Assembly (NCBI GenBank): GCA_016931455.1 | Contig: JAFGES010000042.1 | Location: 32,241 to 96,240 of the forward strand | DNA length: 64,000 bases | Origin: Desulfobacterales bacterium | Lineage (GTDB): Bacteria > Desulfobacterota > Desulfobacteria > Desulfobacterales > JAHDSC01 | Reading direction: 5' to 3' | Shown here: in pieces, positions 35,436 to 45,915 of the stretch | How positions within the stretch are numbered: position 1 is the first letter of the stretch | How the letters are laid out: each line of letters opens with the position of its first letter | The notes under the pieces: generated by a model | Told to the model about the DNA's origin: nothing | The model's input: only the letters and a program-made list of their open reading frames with translations | Database searches by the model: none | Translations under genes and position numbers: made by a program

Positions 35436-36184
35436 TTATTATTCCTGCAGTTGATATCAAAAATGGCAAATGCGTACGCCTTTTTCAGGGGCGTATGGAT
35501 AAGGAAACCGTTTTTTCTGATGATCCGGCAGCAATGGCAAAACGATGGGAGGAAGAAGGCGCGAAACTTATCCATATCATTGATCTGGACGGCGCTTTTA
35601 AAAAAATCCCCAAGAACTTGAATTCCATAAAAAAAATAATTAAAATGATCGGTGTGGGTATTCAGGTCGGTGGAGGTATCCGCAATGAAGAAACGATTCG
35701 TATGTTTCTGGATCTTGGCGTAAAAAAGGTTATTATCGGTACTGAAGCAATTACAAACCCAGGCATGGTTAAGGACGCATGCAAAGAATTTCCTGAGCAA
35801 ATTGTTGTCGGTATTGATGCGCGTGACGGATGGGTTGCAATTGAGGGGTGGACTCAAACTACGGAAATTCGGGCTATTGACCTTGCGAAACAATTTGAAG
35901 ACTGCGGCGTTGCTGCTATTAATTTTACCGATATACATAGAGATGGAATGCAAACCGGTGTAAACATTGATGAAACAAGGCGTTTGGCAGAGGCGGTATC
36001 GATTCCGGTGGTTGCTTCCGGGGGCGTTTCGACGATTGAGGATATTATCAAACTTTTGCCTTTGGAAGAAGTTGGAGTTACAGGGGTTATAACCGGCAGA
36101 GCCTTATACAGCGGCACGTTGAATCTTAGAGAAGCCATCAAAATTTCACAACAAAAGATATCAACCCAAAATAAAAATTTTTAA
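35432..36184 (+). CDS. hisA: ProFAR isomerase
   Basis: 250 residues, a TIM barrel with two phosphate-binding halves: 'MIIIPAVDIKNGKCVRLFQG' with the catalytic Asp8, 'IGVGIQVGGGIRNEETI', 'DARDGWVAIEGW', 'NFTDIHRDGMQTGVN' with the second catalytic Asp, and 'VVASGGVSTIEDI'. It isomerises ProFAR to PRFAR. hisF and the other his genes are not in the window. Confidence 0.95.
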   Translation: MIIIPAVDIKNGKCVRLFQGRMDKETVFSDDPAAMAKRWEEEGAKLIHIIDLDGAFKKIPKNLNSIKKIIKMIGVGIQVGGGIRNEETIRMFLDLGVKKVIIGTEAITNPGMVKDACKEFPEQIVVGIDARDGWVAIEGWTQTTEIRAIDLAKQFEDCGVAAINFTDIHRDGMQTGVNIDETRRLAEAVSIPVVASGGVSTIEDIIKLLPLEEVGVTGVITGRALYSGTLNLREAIKISQQKISTQNKNF

Positions 36185-36407
36185 AACGGATAAACTTGAC
36201 AAAGGCAAAACGGATTAATAGTTTATACGATTTTAACGATATTTGATTGGAATGATTTTAGCTTTTCATGAAACCTTTCTACCTGAAAAATTCGGGTCTT
36301 CGAATTCGTCAACTTGAGCACATTAAGAGTTAGCAAAGTTTTATCATGTTAAGATGCTTCCGTGAGAAGCAACTTGTCCTTTGTAATCTCTATGGAGGGT
36401 GCTCTTT

Positions 36408-38336
36408 TTGGCACTTTTTATCCCTGAAAATAAAATTTTAGAAATTAAGAATACCGCTGATATTGTTTCAATTATTTCTGAAACAGTGTTGCTGAAAAAG
36501 GCCGGCGCGAATTATGTGGGGCTATGTCCATTTCATTCTGAAAAAACTCCTTCATTTACTGTAAGCCCTGATAAACAAATATTTCATTGTTTCGGTTGTG
36601 GAGCCGGTGGTAATATTTTCAGCTTTCTTATGAAACAAAATGCAATCTCTTTTGCTGAAGCAGCCGGAATGCTTGCTAAACGCTATGGCATTGAGATCCC
36701 CCACCAAGGGATGTCTCCGGGGCGGAAACGACGAATTTCTGAAAGAGAAAATTTGTTTGATATCAATCAAAAAGCATTGGCATTTTTTCAGCATGTTCTC
36801 GTAGAGGATTTAAGAGGGAAAAAAGCTTTAGAATATCTTACAAAACGAGGAATAGTAAATGAAACCATTCAACGGTTTAACATAGGGTATGCGCCGGAGG
36901 GTTGGGGCAATCTTAAAAATTATTTCCAAAAAAAGAAGGTATCCCTCACGCTAGTTGAAAAGTCCGGATTGATAAGTCCGAATAAAAATCAAAGCGGTTT
37001 TTATGATCGTTTTAGAGATCGGATTATATTTCCGATTATTGATGTCAATATGCGGGTGATTGGTTTTGGTGGGCGGGTAATGGATAACTCGCAGCCGAAA
37101 TATCTTAATTCTCCGGAAACATCGATATATAATAAAAGTCGATCTCTCTATGGTTTAAACTTAGCAAAGCAAACGTGCAGGGCGCATAAATCAGTCTATA
37201 TTGTTGAAGGTTATTTTGATCTTTTAGCTCTTTATCAACATGGTATTCAAAATGTAGTGGCCACCCTTGGAACAGCTTTGACGTCCGAACATATTCACCT
37301 TTTAAAGGGATATGCGGATAAGATGATTCTTGTCTATGATTCTGATCAAGCAGGTATAAAAGCGGCTCAAAGATGTATCGACGTTTTTTTGAAAGAGCAT
37401 GTGAATTTTAAAAAGGAAGATGTATTTAAAAAAGAAAATGTGGATACACGTATCATGGTTTTGCCGGCCGGCCATGATCCGGATTCCTACATTTTCGAAT
37501 TCGGCGCGGATGTTTTTATAAGTGCAGCCGAAAAGGCTCCGGGGATTATATCTTTCTTAATGGATACGACAATAAAAAAACACGGACTGTCCATTGAAGG
37601 AAAAATTCATATCATCGCTGATATGAAAGAAATTTTAGCCTCCATTGATGATAGTGTGGCAAGGTCCTTATACATTAAAGAATTATCGGAACGTATACAA
37701 GTTGATGAAAATGTTGTTTTGGAAAAAGTCAGAGAAATATCCGTCCAAGGAACCGGTGTGACTGCAAAAGCAAAATCACTATCTTTCGTTTCAACGAAAG
37801 ATTTGAAAAATGTAAACAATTTGAAAATACCCCGGGAGGAAGATCTCCAGGACAGAGGTAGTAAACTTGAGCGACAAATAATCGCTATGATGCTGCAATT
37901 CCCGGAAATTTTATTTGAAATAAGCATACGTCGTGTTCTTAATCATTTTGAGGATAATCTCTTAAAATCCATCGGAAAAATTATTTTAGAATATAAAGAA
38001 GGCTTAAGCGAACAATCCCGTGCGGCTATTTCCAAAAGTCAACTCGACGACTATGTATGCGGGATTATAAATTCGATCGATGACAATGAAAAAAGATGTA
38101 TTGTCACGGCATTAGCTATTAAAGAGAATCCTTGGGATCGCAGCGGTTGCCTCAAGCTGATCGCACAATTTGAAGGCGGCAGGAATCGCTTGAAAGATGA
38201 TTTATTAAATAAGATCAGAGCCGCAGAAGAAGACAACGATCATGAATTGTTAATAAAATTATTGCAAGAAAAGCAAAAGCTGGCAGTTTTAAATGAAAAA
38301 CAAAAGCCGGCGCAAAAAGAAAGAATTAACTTTTAA
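36408..38336 (+). CDS. dnaG: DNA primase
   Basis: 642 residues from TTG 36408, eight bases after GGAGGG (36394-36399); a GTG at 36399 overlaps that site and is less likely. N-terminal CHC2 zinc finger: '[11 protein letters not shown]' and '[14 protein letters not shown]'. Catalytic core with '[20 protein letters not shown]' and 'GGRVMD'; TOPRIM motifs '[14 protein letters not shown]', 'ATLGTALT' and '[13 protein letters not shown]'. The C-terminal helicase-binding region is divergent. Upstream of rpoD as in the bacterial macromolecular-synthesis operon, but without rpsU. Confidence 0.96.
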   Translation: MALFIPENKILEIKNTADIVSIISETVLLKKAGANYVGLCPFHSEKTPSFTVSPDKQIFHCFGCGAGGNIFSFLMKQNAISFAEAAGMLAKRYGIEIPHQGMSPGRKRRISERENLFDINQKALAFFQHVLVEDLRGKKALEYLTKRGIVNETIQRFNIGYAPEGWGNLKNYFQKKKVSLTLVEKSGLISPNKNQSGFYDRFRDRIIFPIIDVNMRVIGFGGRVMDNSQPKYLNSPETSIYNKSRSLYGLNLAKQTCRAHKSVYIVEGYFDLLALYQHGIQNVVATLGTALTSEHIHLLKGYADKMILVYDSDQAGIKAAQRCIDVFLKEHVNFKKEDVFKKENVDTRIMVLPAGHDPDSYIFEFGADVFISAAEKAPGIISFLMDTTIKKHGLSIEGKIHIIADMKEILASIDDSVARSLYIKELSERIQVDENVVLEKVREISVQGTGVTAKAKSLSFVSTKDLKNVNNLKIPREEDLQDRGSKLERQIIAMMLQFPEILFEISIRRVLNHFEDNLLKSIGKIILEYKEGLSEQSRAAISKSQLDDYVCGIINSIDDNEKRCIVTALAIKENPWDRSGCLKLIAQFEGGRNRLKDDLLNKIRAAEEDNDHELLIKLLQEKQKLAVLNEKQKPAQKERINF

Positions 38337-38439
38337 TTATAAAAGATTTAGCATTGAAGGTTTCGAATTCATAAATAAAATGAGCGGTTCGTTTATGGAT
38401 GAAACTAAATCACTTGAAGTCTGCAGGAGGCCAAACCGT

Positions 38440-40197
38440 ATGGCAAAAAAATCCGGCATAAAACGGAAAAACGAAAAAAATGTCACAAATGAGGCATTAA
38501 AAGAGCTGATTTCGAAGGGGCAAGAAAAAGGGGCATTAAGTTATGACGAAATTAATGAGGTGCTCCCGGATGAAATGCTGTCTTTAGATCAAATCGATGA
38601 AACACTCATGCTGTTTGATGATCTTGATATAGAAATAGTAGATGAAAAAAAATGTAGAGAAGAAAAGAAAACGCGGACGAAAAAAAGTAAAAATGAAGAT
38701 GCACTGGTATCGGATTTCGGTAGCGTGACGGATCCTGTAAAGATGTATCTGCGTGAAATGGGCCTTGTGACACTCTTGAGCAGGGAAGGTGAAGTTGAGA
38801 TCGCAAAGGAGATAGAAATCGGTGAGCAAGAAGTCCTGAGAGCATTGCTTGATACGATGACGGGGGTTGAATGTATTCTGGATTTGGGAGGATACATTGA
38901 AAACGGCGAACTACGTCCAAAGCATGTATTAAGGGACATTGATGAGGGGGATACCTATGTCGATGAGGTTTTCCAGATCGAAAAGTTTCTGGAAACGATT
39001 CATGCGATCAAAGAAATAGAAGAAGAAAATCGAGGTTATCGGGAAAAACTTTTTTCATTGGATACGGAACCCGATGAAAAAAGTCGAATTAGACGATCCA
39101 TTACACGCAGAAATAATAAAATTTTTGATCTCCTAAAGGAATGGCGTCTTGAAGGGGAGATAATAGACAAGATTGAAAATATCTTACGGGAACAGGTTGC
39201 ATGGTTTGAATCCATGAACAAGAAAATTTTAGCCTATGCAAGTTCAATTGATGCGCCACTGACGGAAATTCGAGCCAATCTGGATTCAAAGAATTCTTTT
39301 TTGGACTGGGCTAAGTTTCGCTATAATTTGGAAATGGATGATTTAGAGCGACTTTTTGAGGAGATTAAAAAAATCCGAGATCAAATCATTGAGCGCGAAA
39401 GTGTCCTTAAGTCGAGGGGGCGAACTTTAAAACGGATTATGTCCGGTATTGATGAAGGCAGGTTTAGGGCAAAGACGGCCAAAAGCGAGCTAGTCAAAGC
39501 GAATTTGCGATTGGTTGTCAGCATCGCTAAAAAATATACCAATCGTGGTCTACAATTTCTGGATCTTATTCAAGAAGGAAATATCGGCCTGATGAAGGCG
39601 GTGGATAAATTTGAATATCGTCGAGGTTACAAGTTCAGTACCTATGCGACGTGGTGGATACGACAGGCAATCACAAGGGCCATTGCAGACCAAGCCAGAA
39701 CCATTCGAATTCCGGTTCATATGATTGAAACAATCAATAAATTGATTCGTACTTCCAGATATTTGGTACAAGAATTTGGGCGGGAACCGACACCTGAAGA
39801 GATAGCGGAAAAAATGGAAATTCCTTTAGAAAAAGTCCGCAAGGTTTTAAAAATTGCAAGAGAACCGATTTCGTTGGAAACACCTATTGGTGAGGAAGAA
39901 GATAGCCATCTGGGTGATTTTATCGAGGATAAAAAATTTATGTTACCTTCAGATGCTGCTGTAAGCTTGAATCTTGCCGAGCAGACAAGAAAGGTCCTTG
40001 CAACACTTACTCCACGTGAAGAAAAAGTGTTGCGTATGCGGTTTGGAATCGGAGAAAAGGCTGATCATACACTTGAAGAGGTCGGACAGGATTTTGCCGT
40101 AACACGTGAAAGAATCAGGCAGATTGAGGCTAAGGCTTTAAGAAAATTAAGACATCCGACTAGAAGTCGTAAACTTAAAAGTTTTATTGAAACGTAG
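38440..40197 (+). CDS. rpoD: primary sigma factor RpoD (sigma-70)
   Basis: 585 residues from ATG 38440, preceded by GGAGG (38426-38430). The frame stays open back to 38293 inside dnaG but has no ribosome site there. Region 1.1 at about 10-50, region 1.2 '[20 protein letters not shown]', a non-conserved region of about 200 residues, region 2 '[20 protein letters not shown]', '[20 protein letters not shown]', region 3 '[20 protein letters not shown]' and region 4.2 '[20 protein letters not shown]'. It is the housekeeping sigma factor. Starts 103 bases after dnaG. Confidence 0.97.
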   Translation: MAKKSGIKRKNEKNVTNEALKELISKGQEKGALSYDEINEVLPDEMLSLDQIDETLMLFDDLDIEIVDEKKCREEKKTRTKKSKNEDALVSDFGSVTDPVKMYLREMGLVTLLSREGEVEIAKEIEIGEQEVLRALLDTMTGVECILDLGGYIENGELRPKHVLRDIDEGDTYVDEVFQIEKFLETIHAIKEIEEENRGYREKLFSLDTEPDEKSRIRRSITRRNNKIFDLLKEWRLEGEIIDKIENILREQVAWFESMNKKILAYASSIDAPLTEIRANLDSKNSFLDWAKFRYNLEMDDLERLFEEIKKIRDQIIERESVLKSRGRTLKRIMSGIDEGRFRAKTAKSELVKANLRLVVSIAKKYTNRGLQFLDLIQEGNIGLMKAVDKFEYRRGYKFSTYATWWIRQAITRAIADQARTIRIPVHMIETINKLIRTSRYLVQEFGREPTPEEIAEKMEIPLEKVRKVLKIAREPISLETPIGEEEDSHLGDFIEDKKFMLPSDAAVSLNLAEQTRKVLATLTPREEKVLRMRFGIGEKADHTLEEVGQDFAVTRERIRQIEAKALRKLRHPTRSRKLKSFIET

Positions 40198-40200
40198 TGC

Positions 40201-40229
40201 TTGACAAAATAGTTTTCTAAAGTTAGAAA
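40201..40229 (+). promoter_or_regulatory. sigma-70 promoter of the downstream tRNA
   Basis: TTGACA (40201-40206), 17-base spacer, TAGAAA (40224-40229), 22 bases before the tRNA. Confidence 0.6.
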
Positions 40230-40250
40230 GTTAATGTTGTTTTACTTCCC

Positions 40251-40323
40251 GGGCCCATAGCTCAGCTGGAAGAGCCACCGGCTCATAACCGGTCGGTCCC
40301 TGGTTCGAACCCAGGTGGGCCCA
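40251..40323 (+). tRNA. tRNA with anticodon CAT (elongator Met, or Ile2 if lysidine-modified)
   Basis: Cloverleaf with acceptor GGGCCCA/TGGGCCC, anticodon loop CTCATAA (anticodon CAT), T-arm 'CTGGTTCGAACCCAG', discriminator A and no encoded CCA. The G1-C72 pair rules out initiator tRNA. Distinguishing elongator Met from the lysidine-modified Ile2 tRNA needs comparison with the other CAT tRNAs of the genome. Confidence 0.9.
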
Positions 40324-40423
40324 TTATAATAATACAAGAAAACTTTTTTTTATTTGTGATATGAGATAATTGAGGCCGGCAGAAAATGTGTGTATTATTC
40401 TGCTATGAAAAACTAAATGACTT

Positions 40424-40456
40424 AAGGCGTGGTTACAAAAAAGCCACGCCTTTTTT
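40424..40456 (+). terminator. intrinsic terminator with a nested alternative hairpin
   Basis: AAGGCGTGG (40424-40432) pairs with CCACGCCTT (40444-40452), followed by Ts. The overlapping sequence GGTTACAAAAAAG (40431-40443) can instead pair with CTTTTTTGTAACC (40450-40462). Confidence 0.85.
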
Positions 40457-40544
40457 GTAACCAATAATTTTTATTGAATTGCAATGATTTAATTGTCAGT
40501 TATCCCCTCGTTTTTATTCTCATATAAAAAAGTAGTGCCAAATT

Positions 40545-41354
40545 ATGGGTGTAACTGTAGCTGATATCATCAAGGCAATGGAAAAAATAGCCCCGGTTTT
40601 ACTTGCTGAGCAATGGGACAATGTGGGGCTGCAGATCGGAAAAGATGATTGGCCGGTAAAAAGGATCTGGGTTGCACTTGATCCCGGTCCCGAGGTTGTC
40701 CATGCTGCTTGCAGTAAAAATGTTAACCTTCTTATCACCCATCATCCGCTAATATTTAAGCCTCTGAGATCTATCGATTTTAGCACTCCCACCGGCGCTA
40801 TTATTCAAATGGCGACCCGTCACAATTTAGCTTTATTTTCTGCCCATACGAATCTTGATAAGGCAAAAGACGGATTAAACGATGTGCTTGCAAGCAAGTT
40901 AGGTCTTAAAAACCTCAAGGTTTTGGAAGAATCTACAGAACCGAATGAGACTTGTCAGGGACTCGGACGGATCGGAGATTTGGATGAAGGTATTGATCTA
41001 TTTTCATTTGCGCAAAGGGTTAAAGAAAAACTCGAACTCGTATCGATAAAAGTTTCAGGAAGGCATGATTTATTGATAAAAAAAGTGGCTTTGTGTACGG
41101 GAAGCGGCTCGGGGTTGATGGATGATTTTTTATCATCCGGGGCTCAAGTCTATATTAGCGGAGATTTGCGTTATCATGATGCAAGGGCGGCAGAAGTGGT
41201 TGATTTGGGTCTGATTGATATTGGGCATTTTACCTCAGAGCATTTAATCGTTGAAGTGCTTGCGGGTAGACTGCAAAGGATACTGTCTGAAAATGCAATA
41301 GAAGTAAAAGTCGAGGCATTCGGACTTGAAAAAGATCCCTTTATGACTTTATAA
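40545..41354 (+). CDS. NIF3-like dinuclear metal-centre protein (YbgI/DUF34 family)
   Basis: 269 residues. Family motifs: 'EQWDNVGLQIG', 'VALDPGPEVVHAA', 'LLITHHPLIFKPL' (His-His metal ligands), 'FSAHTNLDKAKDGLNDVLAS' (further ligands) and the late 'DIGHFTSEHLIVEVLA'. The family builds ring hexamers with two metals per subunit. Function is unsettled, often listed as GTP cyclohydrolase I type 2-like. It precedes a zinc-ribbon coiled-coil gene, a common pairing in Deltaproteobacteria. Confidence 0.94.
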   Translation: MGVTVADIIKAMEKIAPVLLAEQWDNVGLQIGKDDWPVKRIWVALDPGPEVVHAACSKNVNLLITHHPLIFKPLRSIDFSTPTGAIIQMATRHNLALFSAHTNLDKAKDGLNDVLASKLGLKNLKVLEESTEPNETCQGLGRIGDLDEGIDLFSFAQRVKEKLELVSIKVSGRHDLLIKKVALCTGSGSGLMDDFLSSGAQVYISGDLRYHDARAAEVVDLGLIDIGHFTSEHLIVEVLAGRLQRILSENAIEVKVEAFGLEKDPFMTL

Positions 41355-41365
41355 TATTCTAATTA

Positions 41366-41386
41366 TTGACAGCGTCGTAAAAAATC
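41366..41386 (+). repeat. dispersed 21-bp repeat, copy 2
   Basis: Reads TTGACAGCGTCGTAAAAA+ATC in the short gap between the NIF3-like gene and the zinc-ribbon gene. Matches copy 1 (26175-26195, minus) in 19 of 21 bases by eye. Confidence 0.65.
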
Positions 41387-41421
41387 CATTTTCTGCAATA
41401 AAGAATAACAAATAGCGCACA

Positions 41422-42135
41422 ATGAATATGAAAAAACAAATAGATATTCTAATAAAACTTCAGCAGATAGAAACGGAAATGATCAGCATTAACTCAAATA
41501 TGAATAATTTGCCTGAAAGACTTAATGCACTTGACGAGAAACTTGAATCGTTTGAAAAAAAAATAAAGGATGAAGAGTCCTTGAGTAATGAACTGAAAAA
41601 GGAATATCGCGCATATGAGTCCGAAATACAGCTGAAGGATAACAGCATCGAAAAGGTCGGGGAGAAACTTAGAGCTGTTAAGACCAATAAAGAGTATCAG
41701 TCATTATTAAAGGAGGAAGAACAATTAAGAAGGAATAAGTCTCTGATTGAAGATAAGATGATCGAATGTCTTGACAAATTAGAAGAGGTGACAAAAGTTG
41801 CTGCAGAGCGGAGAAGCGAATATTTAAATTTCTCCGAACATGTAAATAAAGAAAAAGAATCCATAAAAAAAGAGTTCGAACTGAAGAAAGGAAAACTTTC
41901 TCAACTCGAATCCGACTGGAAGAATTTTTCACAGAAAATTGCTCCCGAATTGCTGAAAAAGTTTATTTTGGTTAAAAGTCAAGTCAGTGGGATTGCAATT
42001 GCACCTGTAAAGGATGCCGTATGCCAGGGTTGTAACATGAATATTCCAGCCCAGCTATACAATGAACTTCATCGTTTCGATACTCTGAATTTTTGTCCAC
42101 ATTGTCAAAGAATAATCTATTGGAAAGATTGTTAA
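41422..42135 (+). CDS. coiled-coil protein with C4 zinc ribbon (DUF164)
   Basis: 237 residues. About 1-190 is an extended coiled coil ('NSIEKVGEKLRAVKTNKEYQ' is the family hallmark), and the C-terminal 40 residues form a zinc ribbon with 'CQGCNMNIPAQLYNE' and 'NFCPHCQRIIYW'. A nearby Met codon at 41428 could be the start. Function unknown; a nucleic-acid binding role has been suggested for the family. rnpB follows directly. Confidence 0.92.
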   Translation: MNMKKQIDILIKLQQIETEMISINSNMNNLPERLNALDEKLESFEKKIKDEESLSNELKKEYRAYESEIQLKDNSIEKVGEKLRAVKTNKEYQSLLKEEEQLRRNKSLIEDKMIECLDKLEEVTKVAAERRSEYLNFSEHVNKEKESIKKEFELKKGKLSQLESDWKNFSQKIAPELLKKFILVKSQVSGIAIAPVKDAVCQGCNMNIPAQLYNELHRFDTLNFCPHCQRIIYWKDC

Positions 42136-42145
42136 GTTAAAGACC

Positions 42146-42529
<384 letters not shown>

Positions 42530-42628
42530 GTTTTTTGAGATAAATGACCGGACGACTATGATTGCCGGAATGTAAAAAGATGAAAAATAAGACCGAAGCG
42601 TTAGTCGGCTTTGCATTAGGTGAGAATT

Positions 42629-43387
42629 ATGTTACATATCGAAGAACTTAGAGTTGAAGTCGGTGGAAAACCGATATTGAAAAATATTAATATGGAGATT
42701 CCGAAAGGCGAAACGCATATACTTTTCGGACCCAATGGTTCCGGAAAGACTACTCTGATGCTAACACTTATGGGGTTTTCCGGATATAAAGTAACCCATG
42801 GAAAGATTACCTTCAAGGGTGAAGACATTACGAACATGCCTATCTACGAGCGAGCCCGCCTAGGTATAGGTGTGTCTTTTCAGCGTCCACCGACAATCAA
42901 CGGGCTAAAGACACGCAATATCGTTGAAATTTGTGGGGGTAAAAAATCCGTGGATGTTGATGAGCTGTCAAAGCAGCTTAATTTTTCTGATTTTCTTGAC
43001 CGGGATGTCAATCACAACTTTTCCGGTGGTGAAATTAAACGCTCTGAATTACTTCAACTATTGGCACAGCAGCCGGATTTGGTTCTGCTGGATGAACCAT
43101 CATCCGGTGTCGATCTAGAAAGCATCGCCTTGATCGGTGACACGATCAATTTCCTTTTAAATAGAGGAGTAAAGCGTCGAGAAAAAAGGCCCCATAAAGA
43201 AATTATTGCCGAACAGGTCAAATCCGCCCTTGTAATTACGCATACCGGGCATATCCTCGATTATATAACAGCAGATAAGGGACAGGTTCTTTATAATGGT
43301 GTTTTGTGTTACGCACGAAATGCAAGGGAAATTTTAAAATGGATTAGAGAATATGGCTATGAGGAGTGTGCAAGATGTACCCAATAG
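42629..43387 (+). CDS. sufC: SufC-type ABC ATPase for Fe-S cluster assembly
   Basis: 252 residues from ATG 42629 (AGGTGA upstream). Walker A 'GPNGSGKTT', a Q-loop region '[20 protein letters not shown]', signature '[20 protein letters not shown]', Walker B '[12 protein letters not shown]' and H-loop '[13 protein letters not shown]'. The sequence and the single following SufB/D-type gene fit the short, archaeal-like SUF (SmsCB-type) arrangement. It overlaps the SufB gene by 13 bases. Confidence 0.93.
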   Translation: MLHIEELRVEVGGKPILKNINMEIPKGETHILFGPNGSGKTTLMLTLMGFSGYKVTHGKITFKGEDITNMPIYERARLGIGVSFQRPPTINGLKTRNIVEICGGKKSVDVDELSKQLNFSDFLDRDVNHNFSGGEIKRSELLQLLAQQPDLVLLDEPSSGVDLESIALIGDTINFLLNRGVKRREKRPHKEIIAEQVKSALVITHTGHILDYITADKGQVLYNGVLCYARNAREILKWIREYGYEECARCTQ

Positions 43388-44550
43388 ATAAGATGGGGGA
43401 TGTTGATCTCGAAAAATACAAGGTAGATGCGGATGATCATGCGTATATTGAGCAGTTGTCGAAAATAGAAACAGAGGATGCAAAACAATTATTAGACGTT
43501 GGGGTTGATACGAGCGAAAGTGGTCGTGCAGGTACTTTTATTCAAAAAGATAAATCTGTGATTCATTGCCGAACCAAACAAGATGGTGTTGAAGTTCTTA
43601 GCATATCGCAAGCTTTAGAGAAACACGGCTGGCTTAAGAATTATCTCTGGAAAAACATATCCCCCCATAAGGATAAATTTACATCCCAGGCAAAGGAAAA
43701 ACCTCATGAAGGCTATTTCATACACGCACTACCCGGTGCCAAGGTTCAAGATCCCATCCAAGCCTGCCTTTATATTGCGCAAGAAGGATTTTCGCAAAAT
43801 GTTCACAATGTTGTGGTAGCTGAAGAAGGATCGGAACTCCATATCATTACGGGATGCGCAACTGCCCCCCAATTGATTTCGGGTTTACATATCGGTGTTT
43901 CTGAATTTTATATCAAAAAAGGGGCAAAAGTTGTATTTACTATGATTCATGATTGGGGAGAAAATGTAAATGTTCGTCCCAGAACAGCCATAGAAGTCGA
44001 AGAAGGCGGAGTTATTATATCGAACTATATATCCTTAAAACCGGTTGGGTCTCTTCAAATGTCACCGATAACTTATCTGAATGGAAAAGATTCCGTTGCC
44101 CGTTTTAATAGTATTCTGGTAGCCGGTAGGGGAGATTTTTTAGATGTCGGTTCCCGTGTTGTTATGAATGCGCCCGGTTCGCGTGCCGAAATCATTTCAC
44201 GGGCAATCACGTCAGGTGGAACGATTATTGCCCGTGGGGAACTGATCGGCAAGGTTGCCGATATCAAAGCCCATCTTGAGTGTAAGGGGTTAATATTGAG
44301 AGATGGATTGATGCATGCCATACCGGAACTCCAGGGATATGTTCCAGGCGTAGAAATGTCTCATGAGGCGGCGGTAGGCAAGATCGATCAACGCGAGATC
44401 GAGTATCTCATGGCAAGAGGACTTGATGAGGAGGAAGCTGTATCAACTATCGTACGCGGATTTTTGAGTGTAGACATAGAGGGTTTGCCGGCTGGCCTTA
44501 GAGAGAAACTTGATAAGGTTATTAACGAAACCCAGAAGGATATGTTATAG
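43375..44550 (+). CDS. sufB: SufB/SufD-family Fe-S scaffold protein
   Basis: 391 residues from ATG 43375 inside the end of sufC (GAGGAG upstream). The beta-helix core of SufBD: '[20 protein letters not shown]', '[20 protein letters not shown]', '[20 protein letters not shown]', '[20 protein letters not shown]', '[20 protein letters not shown]' and '[17 protein letters not shown]'. With SufC it forms the scaffold on which Fe-S clusters are built. No sufD, sufS or sufE is present, as expected for the minimal two-gene type. Confidence 0.93.
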   Translation: MYPIDKMGDVDLEKYKVDADDHAYIEQLSKIETEDAKQLLDVGVDTSESGRAGTFIQKDKSVIHCRTKQDGVEVLSISQALEKHGWLKNYLWKNISPHKDKFTSQAKEKPHEGYFIHALPGAKVQDPIQACLYIAQEGFSQNVHNVVVAEEGSELHIITGCATAPQLISGLHIGVSEFYIKKGAKVVFTMIHDWGENVNVRPRTAIEVEEGGVIISNYISLKPVGSLQMSPITYLNGKDSVARFNSILVAGRGDFLDVGSRVVMNAPGSRAEIISRAITSGGTIIARGELIGKVADIKAHLECKGLILRDGLMHAIPELQGYVPGVEMSHEAAVGKIDQREIEYLMARGLDEEEAVSTIVRGFLSVDIEGLPAGLREKLDKVINETQKDML

Positions 44551-44553
44551 GCA

Positions 44554-45864
44554 ATGGAAAATCTGAAATCTGCTTGTAGCATTTCTTTTACCGAAAAAGT
44601 CAAGAAATTTTCCCAGGATTATCTAAGGTGTTGTATCTATATCACAAGTTTTGAAAACTGTGAGGATATTTTTACTAAAAAACTTTATTTAAAAATGATT
44701 TCCAGTTCACAACTTCTGGAAGATTTTCTCGATTTTCACGGTGCAAAAAACAATAAGCAATGGTATTATTATAGGGAACTCACTGCAGCCGTTAGGCATT
44801 TAACCCTAGCCTGCTACTCTCAGAGGCATATCCTCAATCGCCTCGTCTTTTATGACCTTGTTAATTCCGAAGAATTTTACAGGCGGGGAAAAGCCACTCT
44901 GGATTTTTTGATCACCAGCCTAACCTGCCTTGCGCCTGTAATTATAGATGAAGCTCGTAAGCTGAATATACCTATTCCTCAAAGAGGATTTAATCCGAAT
45001 AATTTCCCTGGAGTCACAACGACTGAGATGCTCGATTACGATATTGATGATGAAGACCTGGACCAACAAAAGAAGCATATCGTTAAAATTGCCAGTGAAT
45101 TATTAAGTATCACGGAAAAATTTGAGCAACTTGGATTTTATAAGCCTTATGATTTCGAAGAAATTTTAACAATTGTTCCCAGCAAGGTCAATGAAGTCAG
45201 TATTCGACGATATGAAATGTTGGTGCATAATCTGCAGTCTTCATTTGATACCTATGTCATCCACGGTGGGTATAGGTTCGGTAATCGTAAACCCAAACAA
45301 ATCCGAAGTGTTATTTCAGCTGTATTTCATCTTCTTCAAATGACCGGCAGATTGCTTCATTTTTATGAACGGCATCTCTACGAAGCAGGATATAAAAACA
45401 TTTATAAACAGGTCCAGGAACGACTTTCCGCCTTGGTCGATCCTGAATTGCTGCTTGATCGTACGATTAATTATGGGCTTTACTATGCTTGTCATTTCCT
45501 GACATCCGGTAAAGAATTGGCTTCTGCGATACTGAATGAGAATATTGAGCGTACGTCCATTAAAGTCGGCATCCCGGTAAAATTGGGTTTTCATAGCCGT
45601 CCGAGCCTTTTGGTTGCTAAAATTGTGAGGCATTATGGGGGGCAGGTGGAATTGTGTGTTGGAAACGATCGTTTTGATGCCAGTAGTGTGCTGGATATTC
45701 AATGGGCAGGGGGTAAAGTTCAGAAAGAAAATATTACGGAAGTCACCTTCGAAGGGGATGCTCGTTCTTTACGGGATATTAAAATTCTTGCCAATATTAA
45801 TTACGGTGAAGATACCATGGGAAAAGGGATTCCACTGCCGAATGAACTGAAATATTTAAAGTAG
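44554..45864 (+). CDS. helical protein with C-terminal HPr-like phosphocarrier domain
   Basis: 436 residues. About 1-345 is alpha-helical and soluble without a family I recognise. About 350-425 resembles HPr: 'IPVKLGFHSRPSLLVAKIVR' (His in the GxHxRP position of the phosphorylatable His), 'FDASSVLDIQWAGGKVQKEN' and 'VTFEGDARSLRDIKILA'. It starts three bases after sufB, so it is co-transcribed with the SUF pair. HPr-like domains may be regulatory; no EI or HPr kinase is in the window. The connection to Fe-S assembly is unexplained. Confidence 0.72.
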   Translation: MENLKSACSISFTEKVKKFSQDYLRCCIYITSFENCEDIFTKKLYLKMISSSQLLEDFLDFHGAKNNKQWYYYRELTAAVRHLTLACYSQRHILNRLVFYDLVNSEEFYRRGKATLDFLITSLTCLAPVIIDEARKLNIPIPQRGFNPNNFPGVTTTEMLDYDIDDEDLDQQKKHIVKIASELLSITEKFEQLGFYKPYDFEEILTIVPSKVNEVSIRRYEMLVHNLQSSFDTYVIHGGYRFGNRKPKQIRSVISAVFHLLQMTGRLLHFYERHLYEAGYKNIYKQVQERLSALVDPELLLDRTINYGLYYACHFLTSGKELASAILNENIERTSIKVGIPVKLGFHSRPSLLVAKIVRHYGGQVELCVGNDRFDASSVLDIQWAGGKVQKENITEVTFEGDARSLRDIKILANINYGEDTMGKGIPLPNELKYLK

Positions 45865-45915
45865 AGTCGTTTAAGTATGATTATTAATCAAGTTAGGATT
45901 GGAAAAATGTGAAGC

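Noticed and set aside
38293..38439. Longer RpoD start inside dnaG
   Set aside because: No ribosome site, non-conserved sequence, and a strong GGAGG precedes the ATG at 38440.
40251..40323. Initiator tRNA-fMet
   Set aside because: The first acceptor pair is G-C; initiator tRNAs have a mismatch at that position.
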